IMG/VR virus record: IMGVR_UViG_3300045999_010741 | Location: 1-37,837 of that record | Length of the DNA: 37,837 bases | Strand: one strand, 5' to 3' | Source: a virus | Part shown: piece by piece, positions 8,304-16,142 of the stretch | Numbering within the stretch: position 1 is the stretch's first letter | Layout of the letters: every line of letters begins with the position of its first letter | The notes under the pieces: model-generated | The model's database searches: none | Seen by the model: only the letters and a program-made list of their open reading frames with translations | What the model was told of the DNA's origin: nothing | Program-made: the position numbers and the translations under genes

Positions 8304-9441
8304 GTGAAAAAATATAAAAACTATTAGATTCTTTCCAAAACTCTGGATCATCTACAACTTTTCGGCCATTTTTATTTAACCAATCAAATTTAGAATTAAA
8401 TTGGCCCTGAGAGGATACAATTATTTTAGACGAGATATAGAACATATTTGATACATCTTGTATATTTGTTTGTTTTTTATTATTATAGGTTTTTTGAAAT
8501 ATTAGATTATAATCCATATAATTGATTTTATATTTATTTAAATCATTATCATTTAGATAAGATATAAGAACATAGTTTATACCTAATTTCTTTAATTCCT
8601 TAACAAAATTTGAGTCATTATTATCGTCAATAATATACATCAATTGTGGTATATTACTCTGATAATGCTTCAATAATTCTGTATTTATAGGTTTATCTGT
8701 TACTATAATACATTTCTTCTTTTGTAAGAATATCTCAAGTCCTTGCTCATTAAAAGAGTAATCCATTCTAATAATTGGATTTGCAATAGGGATCGAGTCT
8801 GGATTAATTAATTGATCAAGGATAACTTCAAATGTCTTATTAAAATATTCTTCTCCTACATAAATAGTTTTTGGCATTTTTTCATAGTTTATATTCAATA
8901 GATCTAGAATTCCTTTAGCTATCTCTTCTGGTTTAATCTTATTTATATTCTTTGGATTTTCTCCTGCTGAATAAGATGGTTTTTTCGTTCCCTCTTTAGG
9001 ATTAATTAATACTAGGTCTTCGTCTTTAGACCAATATGGTTTTACATTTTCTATATTATTATTACTATAAATTGCTACAATTTTCTTATTATAACCAGAA
9101 GCTATGTGTGCCGCAAAACTATCAGCTCCAACATGCATGATTCCATTTTTGATTATAAAAGCTGCTTGAGATATATTAGTTTGACCAGCTAGATATAAAG
9201 TACTATTAAATGGCTTATCATCTTTTACGCCAAGTTGTACAATTTTAATATTTTGTTTATTTAGATAAGGGATAATGATGTCTATAACTTCTTGCCAGAA
9301 ATCATAGTTTTTAGAAGGATATTTACTAAATGGTTGAAAAGATATATATCTATCTACAGTTAATGGAAAGAAACTATCATAGATATAAGGTCTACCAATT
9401 TTAACTCCGCATGAAGTAGCATATCTCTCAAGAAGATGCAT
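8290..9441 (-). CDS. GT9-like glycosyltransferase, C-terminal part
   Basis: A 383-residue protein. I place the start at the ATG at 9441, because GGAG (9452-9449) is seven bases from it but only one base from the alternative TTG at 9447. The sequence opens with HLLERYATSCGVKIGRP, which matches the inter-domain linker of heptosyltransferase-type (GT9) enzymes. It continues with the GT9 C-terminal Rossmann fold: ISFQPFSKYPSKNYDFW, IKIVQLG, and MHVGADSFAAHIASG for nucleotide-sugar binding (residues about 30-140). The missing GT9 N-terminal domain is at the end of the upstream gene, which overlaps by 14 bases. The two chains may together form one GT9 enzyme. The last ~190 residues (from about residue 190) are an unassigned domain with alternating strands and helices. 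Confidence 0.65.
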   Translation of the reverse strand: MHLLERYATSCGVKIGRPYIYDSFFPLTVDRYISFQPFSKYPSKNYDFWQEVIDIIIPYLNKQNIKIVQLGVKDDKPFNSTLYLAGQTNISQAAFIIKNGIMHVGADSFAAHIASGYNKKIVAIYSNNNIENVKPYWSKDEDLVLINPKEGTKKPSYSAGENPKNINKIKPEEIAKGILDLLNINYEKMPKTIYVGEEYFNKTFEVILDQLINPDSIPIANPIIRMDYSFNEQGLEIFLQKKKCIIVTDKPINTELLKHYQSNIPQLMYIIDDNNDSNFVKELKKLGINYVLISYLNDNDLNKYKINYMDYNLIFQKTYNNKKQTNIQDVSNMFYISSKIIVSSQGQFNSKFDWLNKNGRKVVDDPEFWKESNSFYIFSLDQR

Positions 9442-11362
9442 AATCAAACTCCTTTATATTAAATTGAATTTTAGTCTTTCCATTATGGATATAATCTAAA
9501 AATCTTTGAGTACCAGCAAAAGGTAAAAACGCAATTTCAAAATAACCTTCATGATTTCCAGCTCCTTCTAGCCACAAGATTTGATCCATTTGTGGAACAT
9601 ATTGTAATACTTTATGAATGAATGGATTACCTTGCAATATATCAAAATACTCTGGTTTTACCGCAACATATAGGTTATAATCAGGATATTGTCTTTTGAT
9701 ATTCTCAAAAAGTGCCGTAGACATGTAAATATCGCCTATAGATTCTGGCATTACATATAATATTCTTCTACCTTTATCATCTTTATCCAATAAATCTTCG
9801 AATTCTATTTTCTTATTCTTTTCATTCTCTTGTAAAGCTACATGTCTGAAGTAATTTTCAATATCCTGTCTTTTTGCGCCTTTTTTAAATTCATTCATCC
9901 AATATTTATGACCATCATCATTCTCATCAACATGTTTCATCTTTAAAACTTTATGATATAGTTCCGTAAGCCATTTAGCGTTATCTTCTAAGTTTTCAAT
10001 CTGAACATATGGATCTTTCTCTTCTTCTTTTAAAGAAAAATCATAATCTGTAAATGGTGCAGCGTCTATAAAAGCTTCTATCTTTTTTCCTATGCTTTCC
10101 ACCGAGAAATTTGTTATGGTCCACTCTCTAGCATTTTTTCCAATCTCTCTTCTTTTTGTGGGCGACATATTGTAAACTTTATTTAATTGTTTTGCTATTG
10201 AGTTTGGTTTTGTTGAGGCTTTAATAAATTCTGTACCATGCTCGCGATACTCTGACCAATCTAATTCTAAAGATCCAGCGCCTTCTTCACACATTTCTTC
10301 TCCGCAAGAATAATTTGTAACCAATGTAATTAGTTCTGTCAATTTAGCTTCTTGTATTGGAATCTCTTGACCTCCACTTGTAAACGGATGACAATATACA
10401 TCCATAAGATTATAGACTTCATTTAATTGATCTTCTGTAACTCCTAAAGCCACATTGGTAGTTGTTTGACTTTTTTCAGAATTACAGAATCTACAATTAA
10501 CATCTTGGCCATGAAATGGTTTAATTTCATAGTTGCCACATCTCTTGCAAATATATGTAGTTAATATCTCTCTTAAATCAATGTCATATTCTTTAGCTAA
10601 TTTTGGAATATTCCATCCCTCACTCCAATGAGTATGTAAAAGTAAAAATGTGTTTTTAATCTGTGGATTGGATCTTTTCCAGAGAGCATATCCTTCAAGT
10701 AGGTTTGGAACACTTTTTCTTAATTGATTTCTAAATACAAAACCAACTATAAATGCGTCTTGAGGTATACCAAATCTGGCTCTTAATTCTTTTCTTTTTA
10801 GTTCTTCTAGTCTATAGAAGTTCTTGGTCTCAATTGGTCCATGCATTGTTTCTACATGTTGGTGTCCTAAATTATTAAGAGCTTTTGTTGCAAAATTACT
10901 CCAAATCCAATAGTTTTTTATTTTTGGCGCTTTCTCAACTGCTGTAGGTAAAATTGGCAACGAGTCAAGAGTTGTCCATAAGACAGAAGTTATTTTATTA
11001 AACCATTTCTTATCAATAGCAAAATCAATACCCCAAATATCTTGAACAGCTATATAGACATCTGGTTTTTCCTCTTGTATAACCCTATCTAGGTAGTGCG
11101 CACCATAACTTGCTAGTCTAGCTACATTTGGATCGCGATTTAATTGTTCAATTTCTTGAGGATTATCTGGTAATGCTCCTAATGATTTCCAAGGTGTTTT
11201 CTTTAATTCTGGATTAGAATATTGTAAACCACAAGCATAATTTACTATATCATATTTTCCAGTATGATATAAATAAGACAACAAGGCTCTTGTAGCTCTG
11301 CCAAAACCAGTTTTAGCAAGAGAAAAATCTGATTGATATACTATTTTCTTTTTACGAGACAC
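9428..11362 (-). CDS. GT4-type glycosyltransferase fused to a GT9 N-terminal domain
   Basis: A 644-residue protein with a GTG start at 11362; no ATG lies near the conserved N-terminus KKKIVYQSDFSLAKTGFGRA. Residues 1-430 are a GT-B, GT4-like glycosyltransferase: GFVFRNQLRKSVPNLLEGY opens the second Rossmann domain and SGGQEIPIQEAKL stands at the donor-binding E-x(n)-E site. An insertion at residues 272-293 has C272xxC275 and C290xxC293, a zinc-ribbon pattern unusual for GT4. From residue 531 the sequence turns into a GT9 N-terminal domain (RRILYVMPESIGDIYMSTAL, then NPFIHKVLQY) and stops at residue 644 just where the GT9 second domain should follow. That domain is in the next gene. This is the only glycosyltransferase gene pair inside the replication block. 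Confidence 0.7.
   Translation of the reverse strand: MSRKKKIVYQSDFSLAKTGFGRATRALLSYLYHTGKYDIVNYACGLQYSNPELKKTPWKSLGALPDNPQEIEQLNRDPNVARLASYGAHYLDRVIQEEKPDVYIAVQDIWGIDFAIDKKWFNKITSVLWTTLDSLPILPTAVEKAPKIKNYWIWSNFATKALNNLGHQHVETMHGPIETKNFYRLEELKRKELRARFGIPQDAFIVGFVFRNQLRKSVPNLLEGYALWKRSNPQIKNTFLLLHTHWSEGWNIPKLAKEYDIDLREILTTYICKRCGNYEIKPFHGQDVNCRFCNSEKSQTTTNVALGVTEDQLNEVYNLMDVYCHPFTSGGQEIPIQEAKLTELITLVTNYSCGEEMCEEGAGSLELDWSEYREHGTEFIKASTKPNSIAKQLNKVYNMSPTKRREIGKNAREWTITNFSVESIGKKIEAFIDAAPFTDYDFSLKEEEKDPYVQIENLEDNAKWLTELYHKVLKMKHVDENDDGHKYWMNEFKKGAKRQDIENYFRHVALQENEKNKKIEFEDLLDKDDKGRRILYVMPESIGDIYMSTALFENIKRQYPDYNLYVAVKPEYFDILQGNPFIHKVLQYVPQMDQILWLEGAGNHEGYFEIAFLPFAGTQRFLDYIHNGKTKIQFNIKEFDYASS
9449..9452 (-). 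promoter_or_regulatory. Shine-Dalgarno GGAG that sets the start of the GT9 C-terminal gene
   Basis: GGAG on the minus strand lies seven bases before the ATG at 9441, inside the end of the upstream gene. It favours reinitiation at this ATG over the TTG two codons earlier, and supports two separate polypeptides over a frameshift fusion. Confidence 0.7.
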
Positions 11363-11365
11363 AGT

Positions 11366-11908
11366 TTACCAGAGTTCGCTATCTTCTTCGTCACTATTCT
11401 TAGTTGGGGCTTGGCTTTGTTTAGCATTCTTAATTCTCTTAATATTCTCTACCTCTTGAGTCTTGAATATTGAATGTAAAGAATGCGTTAAGAATTCTCT
11501 CAGGAGACGAGCCTCGCTAAAATAAAAGCCAATAAGATACGATTGTTTATTCTCAATATTATCTTTATTCTCTTTTTGTACGCTATAAGAAAAACCTACT
11601 TGCTTATCATCTTTAATATAAGGGGCAAGCTTAATTTTAGTTATTTGCTTATCTGAAGAATGATAGGCTGAAAATTCAATATTTTTATCTAGAGTTTCTA
11701 GAAGACCCGCTACTTCTGTCTGAGAGAATTTAATTCTTGCGCTCTTTTGAGGATTATCCTTATTATCAGAGAATGAACCAGTTTTTGTTGATTCGTTCCA
11801 AGAACTTTGTTTAATTAATGAACTCCATACGGAGCCTTCTTTTGAATTTACGCTAAAACTACAAGCTGTACCTGTGTTTTTACTATTTGGTTTATAAAAT
11901 GATATCAT
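11366..11908 (-). CDS. Candidate single-stranded DNA-binding protein
   Basis: A 180-residue protein. Residues about 10-135 look like a compact beta sheet followed by a helix: SFSVNSKEGSVWSSLIKQ, ARIKFSQTEVAGLLETL, ITKIKLAPY, VGFSYSVQKE, YLIGFYFSEARLLREFL. This order resembles PC4/Whirly-type ssDNA-binding folds reported in some phages. The C-terminus is a flexible polar linker ending in the acidic, aromatic-capped tail NSDEEDSELW, a hallmark of phage and bacterial SSBs (compare T7 gp2.5). It directly precedes the GT4-GT9 gene and follows the DNA polymerase gene. No other SSB is visible in this otherwise complete replication set. Function is inferred from tail, fold pattern and context; I cannot confirm homology by eye. 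Confidence 0.5.
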   Translation of the reverse strand: MISFYKPNSKNTGTACSFSVNSKEGSVWSSLIKQSSWNESTKTGSFSDNKDNPQKSARIKFSQTEVAGLLETLDKNIEFSAYHSSDKQITKIKLAPYIKDDKQVGFSYSVQKENKDNIENKQSYLIGFYFSEARLLREFLTHSLHSIFKTQEVENIKRIKNAKQSQAPTKNSDEEDSELW

Positions 11909-11914
11909 ATAAGT

Positions 11915-11943
11915 ATATTATTCTTTATTATTATCTTTGTCAA
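11915..11943 (-). promoter_or_regulatory. Promoter candidate for the SSB-like gene
   Basis: On the minus strand, a perfect TTGACA (11943-11938), a 17-base spacer and TAATAT (11920-11915) are followed by six bases and the ATG at 11908. It overlaps the last codons of the polymerase gene. There is no Shine-Dalgarno sequence between the -10 box and the ATG. Confidence 0.6.
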
Positions 11944-14527
11944 CTATTTTCTTTAAATCATTTAATTTCATATAGATTTGTTGATCTTGGATTGCTACAA
12001 GATCTCCAAATATGCAATCATCTTTTTTAAGACCTTTAACTATTACTATATTACCCTCTTCAAAATTCTTATTATTTAATAATTTGTTATTCTCAATATT
12101 ATCATTGAATATTAGGACGTTAATATATCCAGTCTCATCTGATATTTTTAATCTTACATATCTTGTCTTTTTCTCATTCTTTGAGACCCCAGAAAATACT
12201 TCATCAATTTGACCAACGAATGCAACTTTCGTATTTATCTGGATGTCCATTACATCAAGAATATAATTTAAATTCTCTCTTTTTTCCGAGAATATCTCTT
12301 TTAAAGATTTATCATAAGTATAACCTAATAGTTTCTTTTCGTAATACCAATTAGCAAAACTTTCGCTTTTACTATTCTGATTGTAAATTTTTAAGTATGG
12401 ATCATATTTATTTTTAATAGTTTTTAATCTATTATCCTTAATAACAAGGTGATTCTTTTCATCAGTGAATTTATTAAGATGTTTTATAATTTTAATTAGA
12501 TCATAATCAAACTTCTCCGCGAATGAAATCGAATATCTTTTCTCCTTAGATGTTAATATATTCCAGAGTTGAGCTTCTAATACGATTTTTGATCTTGATT
12601 GATTAAATCCACTTAATGCCCCAGCTTGGATAAGAGCAGAAAGAACGCCGATATTTAGATCCGCTTCTTCTGCGGCTTGAAATATTTCGAACTTATTTGA
12701 ATATTTATTCCTAAAGCTATTTAGTTTTTCTATTGACTTATCGGATATTCCTTTAATTGAAAGTAGTCCAAATCTAATATCTTTTTCTTCGATAGAGAAA
12801 TCCATATCAGATTTAATAATATGAGGAGGCAATAATTTGATATTAAATTCATGCATCTCTTTTTGTATCTTAGATATTTCTCCGATTGGATCAGGTTCAT
12901 TTCTACTCATCTTTAGTAGTGATAGGAAAAATTGTTGTGGATAGTTAAATTTAAGATAGATAGTAACTGCGGCTAAAGCTGCATATGCTAGTGAATGAGA
13001 TTTATTGAAAGAGTAATTTGCGGAATCTTCCATGATCTTCCATAAGATTTCACCTACCTCTTTTGGTAATTTATTCTGTTTTACTTTAGCTTCAATCTTT
13101 TTCTGCCAAGCTTTAATTTCATCGATCTTCTTTTTACCAACGATTCTTCTTAAGATTTCTGCTTCGTCTAATGTAAATCCTATTTTATGGGCCATCTGCA
13201 TTAGTTGCTCTTGATAAAGAGCTACGCCACCAGTTTGTTTTAAAATATCATCAAAGAAAGGATGTATGCTTTCGTATTCATTTGTATTGGTATATCTTGC
13301 ATATTTATCAACAAATTGAAGCGCGCCAGGTCTAGCTAGCGCTAACACTCCACTAAGTTCTTCTAGGTTTTTTGGTTTTACTTTCTGACAGACTTTAAAA
13401 TTTGTATCAGCTTCAATCTGAAATAGACCATGTGGAGATTTTAGATCTTGCAAATTTCTATAGATAGATTCATCATTTAGATTAATATCTTGTATTTTTA
13501 CACCAATATTTTTACATACATCGTCTACAACGGATACGCTTCTTAGCCCTAAAATATCAAGTTTAATATTAAATAGACTAACCCAATTCATATCAAAACT
13601 TGAAACAGGTTCTTTATCTGAAGAAAATTCTGTTGGACATACTTTCTCTAAATCATTATACGAAAGTAATACTCCAGATGGATGTACGCCCTTGTTCTTG
13701 ATTAAGTCTCTAAGTTTTAGAGCTATTTCATAAACCTCTTTGTTTTCATCACACCATTCCTTAAATTTATCAATCTCTTCATATGCAGTTGTAATATCTT
13801 TGACTTGACCGAATATCTTGGGTATTAGAGAGGATATAATAGTCATCTCTTCCTCTGTTTTTTCACCTACAATTTTTCCACATTCTTTAATAAGAAGTTT
13901 ACCACTAAGAGTATTAAGTGTTAATATTTTACTTGTTTTACCTTTAAATTTTGTTTCTAGATATTCTAATACCTTATGGCGATTATAATAACAAATATCC
14001 AAGTCAACGTCACACATTAAACTACCATCTAGATACGTTATTCCATCAACAACCTGCTTTTTAGCGCGAATCTTAGATATAAATCTTTCAAAATAAAGGT
14101 TATATTTAACTGGATCAATTCTTGTTACGCCAATAAGGTAAAGAATTAAAGATCCAGCAGCAGAACCTCTTCCTAGACCTACAGGTATATTACTTGTTTT
14201 ACAAAAATTAATAACATCCCAGACAAGAAGTATATAATCTATAAAGCCAAGTTCTTTCAGCGTTTCTAGTTCGTACTTCGCTCGATCTACGTATTTTTTA
14301 TATTCTGGTAGACTTTTGTCTATGCTTAATTCTTTAAAACCATTTAAAGCTAAAGCTCTTAAGAAATCATAATTCGTAACATCTTCGCTTAAGTTAAGAT
14401 GTCTTTTAGTTGATGATTCGATCTTAAACTCTGGAAGTCTTACCCCATGTAGACCAAGATCTACATCTTCGAACTTGGAGCAAAAATCTTTATCTGTTAA
14501 TAACTTATTCAAATTTTCCTTCATCAT
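11918..14527 (-). CDS. dnaE: DNA polymerase III alpha subunit, catalytic part without PHP domain
   Basis: An 869-residue C-family replicative polymerase. The palm motif GLGRGSAAGSL is at residues 117-127. The catalytic aspartates of E. coli DnaE (D401, D403, D555) correspond to D175 and D177 in CDVDLD and D324 in KLDILGL. The fingers motif NYSFNKSHSLAYA and a C-terminal OB-like segment (FVGQIDEVFSGVS onward, about 770-815) are present. The protein begins where bacterial DnaE leaves its PHP domain: residues 1-40 align with the segment ending in FLPQF. The PHP part is encoded separately at 15360-16106, and the two sum to 1,117 residues, close to full-length DnaE. Two Met codons (14527, 14524) could start it; the gene overlaps its upstream neighbour by 23 bases. 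Confidence 0.95.
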   Translation of the reverse strand: MMKENLNKLLTDKDFCSKFEDVDLGLHGVRLPEFKIESSTKRHLNLSEDVTNYDFLRALALNGFKELSIDKSLPEYKKYVDRAKYELETLKELGFIDYILLVWDVINFCKTSNIPVGLGRGSAAGSLILYLIGVTRIDPVKYNLYFERFISKIRAKKQVVDGITYLDGSLMCDVDLDICYYNRHKVLEYLETKFKGKTSKILTLNTLSGKLLIKECGKIVGEKTEEEMTIISSLIPKIFGQVKDITTAYEEIDKFKEWCDENKEVYEIALKLRDLIKNKGVHPSGVLLSYNDLEKVCPTEFSSDKEPVSSFDMNWVSLFNIKLDILGLRSVSVVDDVCKNIGVKIQDINLNDESIYRNLQDLKSPHGLFQIEADTNFKVCQKVKPKNLEELSGVLALARPGALQFVDKYARYTNTNEYESIHPFFDDILKQTGGVALYQEQLMQMAHKIGFTLDEAEILRRIVGKKKIDEIKAWQKKIEAKVKQNKLPKEVGEILWKIMEDSANYSFNKSHSLAYAALAAVTIYLKFNYPQQFFLSLLKMSRNEPDPIGEISKIQKEMHEFNIKLLPPHIIKSDMDFSIEEKDIRFGLLSIKGISDKSIEKLNSFRNKYSNKFEIFQAAEEADLNIGVLSALIQAGALSGFNQSRSKIVLEAQLWNILTSKEKRYSISFAEKFDYDLIKIIKHLNKFTDEKNHLVIKDNRLKTIKNKYDPYLKIYNQNSKSESFANWYYEKKLLGYTYDKSLKEIFSEKRENLNYILDVMDIQINTKVAFVGQIDEVFSGVSKNEKKTRYVRLKISDETGYINVLIFNDNIENNKLLNNKNFEEGNIVIVKGLKKDDCIFGDLVAIQDQQIYMKLNDLKKIVDKDNNKE

Positions 14528-14720
14528 CTAGTCTGTCCACTTCCTTTGAAAATTCATTTAATCCTTTGGTTAATACTTTCATTGAGTTTTTATCTTTTAG
14601 AGAAAAGAATACATCTGCTTTTCCATTCTTTTTACCTTTCTGGACCGTAATTAAAAGATACTCAATATTAGAGTCATCTAACTTTTGAATCATATCATAT
14701 ATATCATCTAGTGAAGCCAT
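14505..14720 (-). CDS. Small acidic protein between exonuclease and polymerase genes
   Basis: A 71-residue protein, preceded by GAGG six bases before the ATG, a good ribosome-binding site. It runs MASLDDIYDMIQKLDDSN, then a strand pair (IEYLLITVQKGK, KADVFFSLKD), then a helix (VLTKGLNEFSKEVDRLDDEG). It lies between the exonuclease and the polymerase catalytic gene and overlaps the latter. By position it may be an accessory subunit linking the two, comparable in role to theta of the E. coli core, but I see no sequence similarity to theta. Family unknown. Confidence 0.6.
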   Translation of the reverse strand: MASLDDIYDMIQKLDDSNIEYLLITVQKGKKNGKADVFFSLKDKNSMKVLTKGLNEFSKEVDRLDDEGKFE

Positions 14721-14721
14721 A

Positions 14722-15360
14722 TTATACCTCTATTTGCCATTTCAATTTATTCCATACTTTTAAATTTAAGTCAAGATCATTAATTGCATCGTGAAGTTTA
14801 TCATAATCATGTTCAATGCCATTCTCTTTACCTAAAGCAGTTAACGAACTTTTTACGTTCTTTCTTTTTGTATGATATATCTTATATTGATATTCAATTA
14901 GATTATCTTTTGGATTGTATGGTAGATTATATTTAATACCTCTAGCTATTGCATTTGTATCTATAAATTTATTGATTAGATGATGCCAATTACAACCCAT
15001 TGATTTATAGTATTCTTTTATAAGATAAATATCAAATCCAAGAGTATTATGACCAATAATATAATCTGCATGATCTAACCAATCTTTAATTGTAGGAAAT
15101 ATCTCTTTTGGATCATGTCCTTCTTTTTGAACTTTCTTGTGATCATATCTTGTGATCCTAGCTGCATCTTGGCTTATCCTAAGATCTGTTTGCCATTTAA
15201 GATAAAAATTTTTCTCATCAATTTTTTTATCACCTTGCACTTTGATCATTGCAATTTGCCAAGGCAGATTATGGCAAAAATTTAAACAGAGGTTAAAAGT
15301 TTCACAGTCTACGAAGACTAATGTTTTATCTTTGTTATATCTTAAAAGATGTTCGTCCAT
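14722..15360 (-). CDS. DEDDh 3'-5' exonuclease (DnaQ-like proofreading subunit)
   Basis: A 212-residue protein. All DEDDh catalytic residues are visible: D18 and E20 in FVDCET, D110 in IGHNTLGFD, and H190 with D195 in HDAINDL. The family is the proofreading epsilon subunit fold (DnaQ), removing mismatched nucleotides from 3' ends. Its start shares one base with the stop region of the PHP-domain gene at 15360, and the polymerase catalytic gene follows after one small gene. It is therefore very likely the proofreading activity of this polymerase. Length is slightly less than E. coli DnaQ (243), and I see no clear clamp-binding motif at its C-terminus. Confidence 0.9.
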   Translation of the reverse strand: MDEHLLRYNKDKTLVFVDCETFNLCLNFCHNLPWQIAMIKVQGDKKIDEKNFYLKWQTDLRISQDAARITRYDHKKVQKEGHDPKEIFPTIKDWLDHADYIIGHNTLGFDIYLIKEYYKSMGCNWHHLINKFIDTNAIARGIKYNLPYNPKDNLIEYQYKIYHTKRKNVKSSLTALGKENGIEHDYDKLHDAINDLDLNLKVWNKLKWQIEV

Positions 15361-16106
15361 TATTTTTTACCTAAATAGCTTTCAAAACAGAATTCATTGC
15401 TAGACATGTGTTCTAACTCTGGTTTATTTAGAATACTTCTATTATTAATGCATCTAAATGTTAAATACGTTTTAAAATCTTTTCTCTTATTATAAAAGAT
15501 ACTTTTAACCTTTAGCAAGTCTAGGTTATTTTCTTTTGCATAAGTTTCAATCTTATTCTTAATAATAAGATCAAATGGTAAATCGTTATCTTCTATAAAT
15601 ACTATTGGTTTTGTAAAATTAAATTGAGGAATACAGATTGAATTTCTTAAAGTATTATTAAATATAAACGAATCGTAGAATGGTATTCCTAGTATTAGAT
15701 CATCTGTCCAATTTTTATTTAAAATATCATAATCTAATCTTGGTTCATAATAAAATCCTGTTTTTGCAGCAATACTAAATAATTTAGTTAACAACTCATG
15801 CCCTTTTTTATTTCTAAAAAAGATAACAATTTTCGAAGTCTTTTGTCTAGATTCATCACTTTTATCATTAATCGATTCAGTTACGGAAACTCTTAACCCA
15901 TAATTTAATTTAATATTATTTAATTTTGTATTTGTATAAGCCTCTAAGAAGGATGACATATTATCTTCAACTAAGAATATCTCTTTTAGATTATTATTTT
16001 TAGCTATCTGAATAATTGAATCTGGATAATCGTCTGCTTGATCTTTATTCTCAATAGTTAATATTGAACGACCGAGAGAATAATGAGACTTAAATAATGG
16101 TATCAT
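15360..16106 (-). CDS. Separate PHP domain of DNA polymerase III alpha (degenerate)
   Basis: A 248-residue protein that matches the N-terminal PHP domain of DnaE along its whole length. It has FKSHYSLG where DnaE has the HxHxxYSL motif, IFLVEDNMSSF at the TDHGNLxG position, LNYGLRV at the IKPIxG position, KGHELLTKLFSIAAKTGFYYEPR at the GYxNLxxL segment, and KVKSIFYNKRKDFKTYLTFRCI near the end. It stops where the palm part of DnaE would begin, and that part is the 869-residue gene two genes downstream. Both His of the first PHP metal motif and the His of the second are replaced (L/K and D). Metal-dependent activity is therefore unlikely and a structural role is more plausible. Confidence 0.8.
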   Translation of the reverse strand: MIPLFKSHYSLGRSILTIENKDQADDYPDSIIQIAKNNNLKEIFLVEDNMSSFLEAYTNTKLNNIKLNYGLRVSVTESINDKSDESRQKTSKIVIFFRNKKGHELLTKLFSIAAKTGFYYEPRLDYDILNKNWTDDLILGIPFYDSFIFNNTLRNSICIPQFNFTKPIVFIEDNDLPFDLIIKNKIETYAKENNLDLLKVKSIFYNKRKDFKTYLTFRCINNRSILNKPELEHMSSNEFCFESYLGKK

Positions 16107-16113
16107 TCTATTT

Positions 16114-16142
16114 AGTATAACTTAGATTCTACGCTAAATCAA
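16114..16142 (-). promoter_or_regulatory. Promoter candidate for the PHP-exonuclease-polymerase unit
   Basis: On the minus strand, TTGATT (16142-16137), a 17-base spacer and TATACT (16119-16114) are followed by seven bases and the ATG at 16106. The -35 box overlaps the stop codon of the upstream nuclease gene. Confidence 0.5.

Noticed and set aside
9442-9447. TTG at 9447 as the start of the GT9 C-terminal gene
   Set aside because: The GGAG is one base away from it, too close for initiation; the ATG at 9441 is at seven bases.
11918-14527. Split intein as the reason for the two-part DnaE
   Set aside because: The break is at the PHP/palm border, and neither piece carries extra terminal sequence resembling intein halves.
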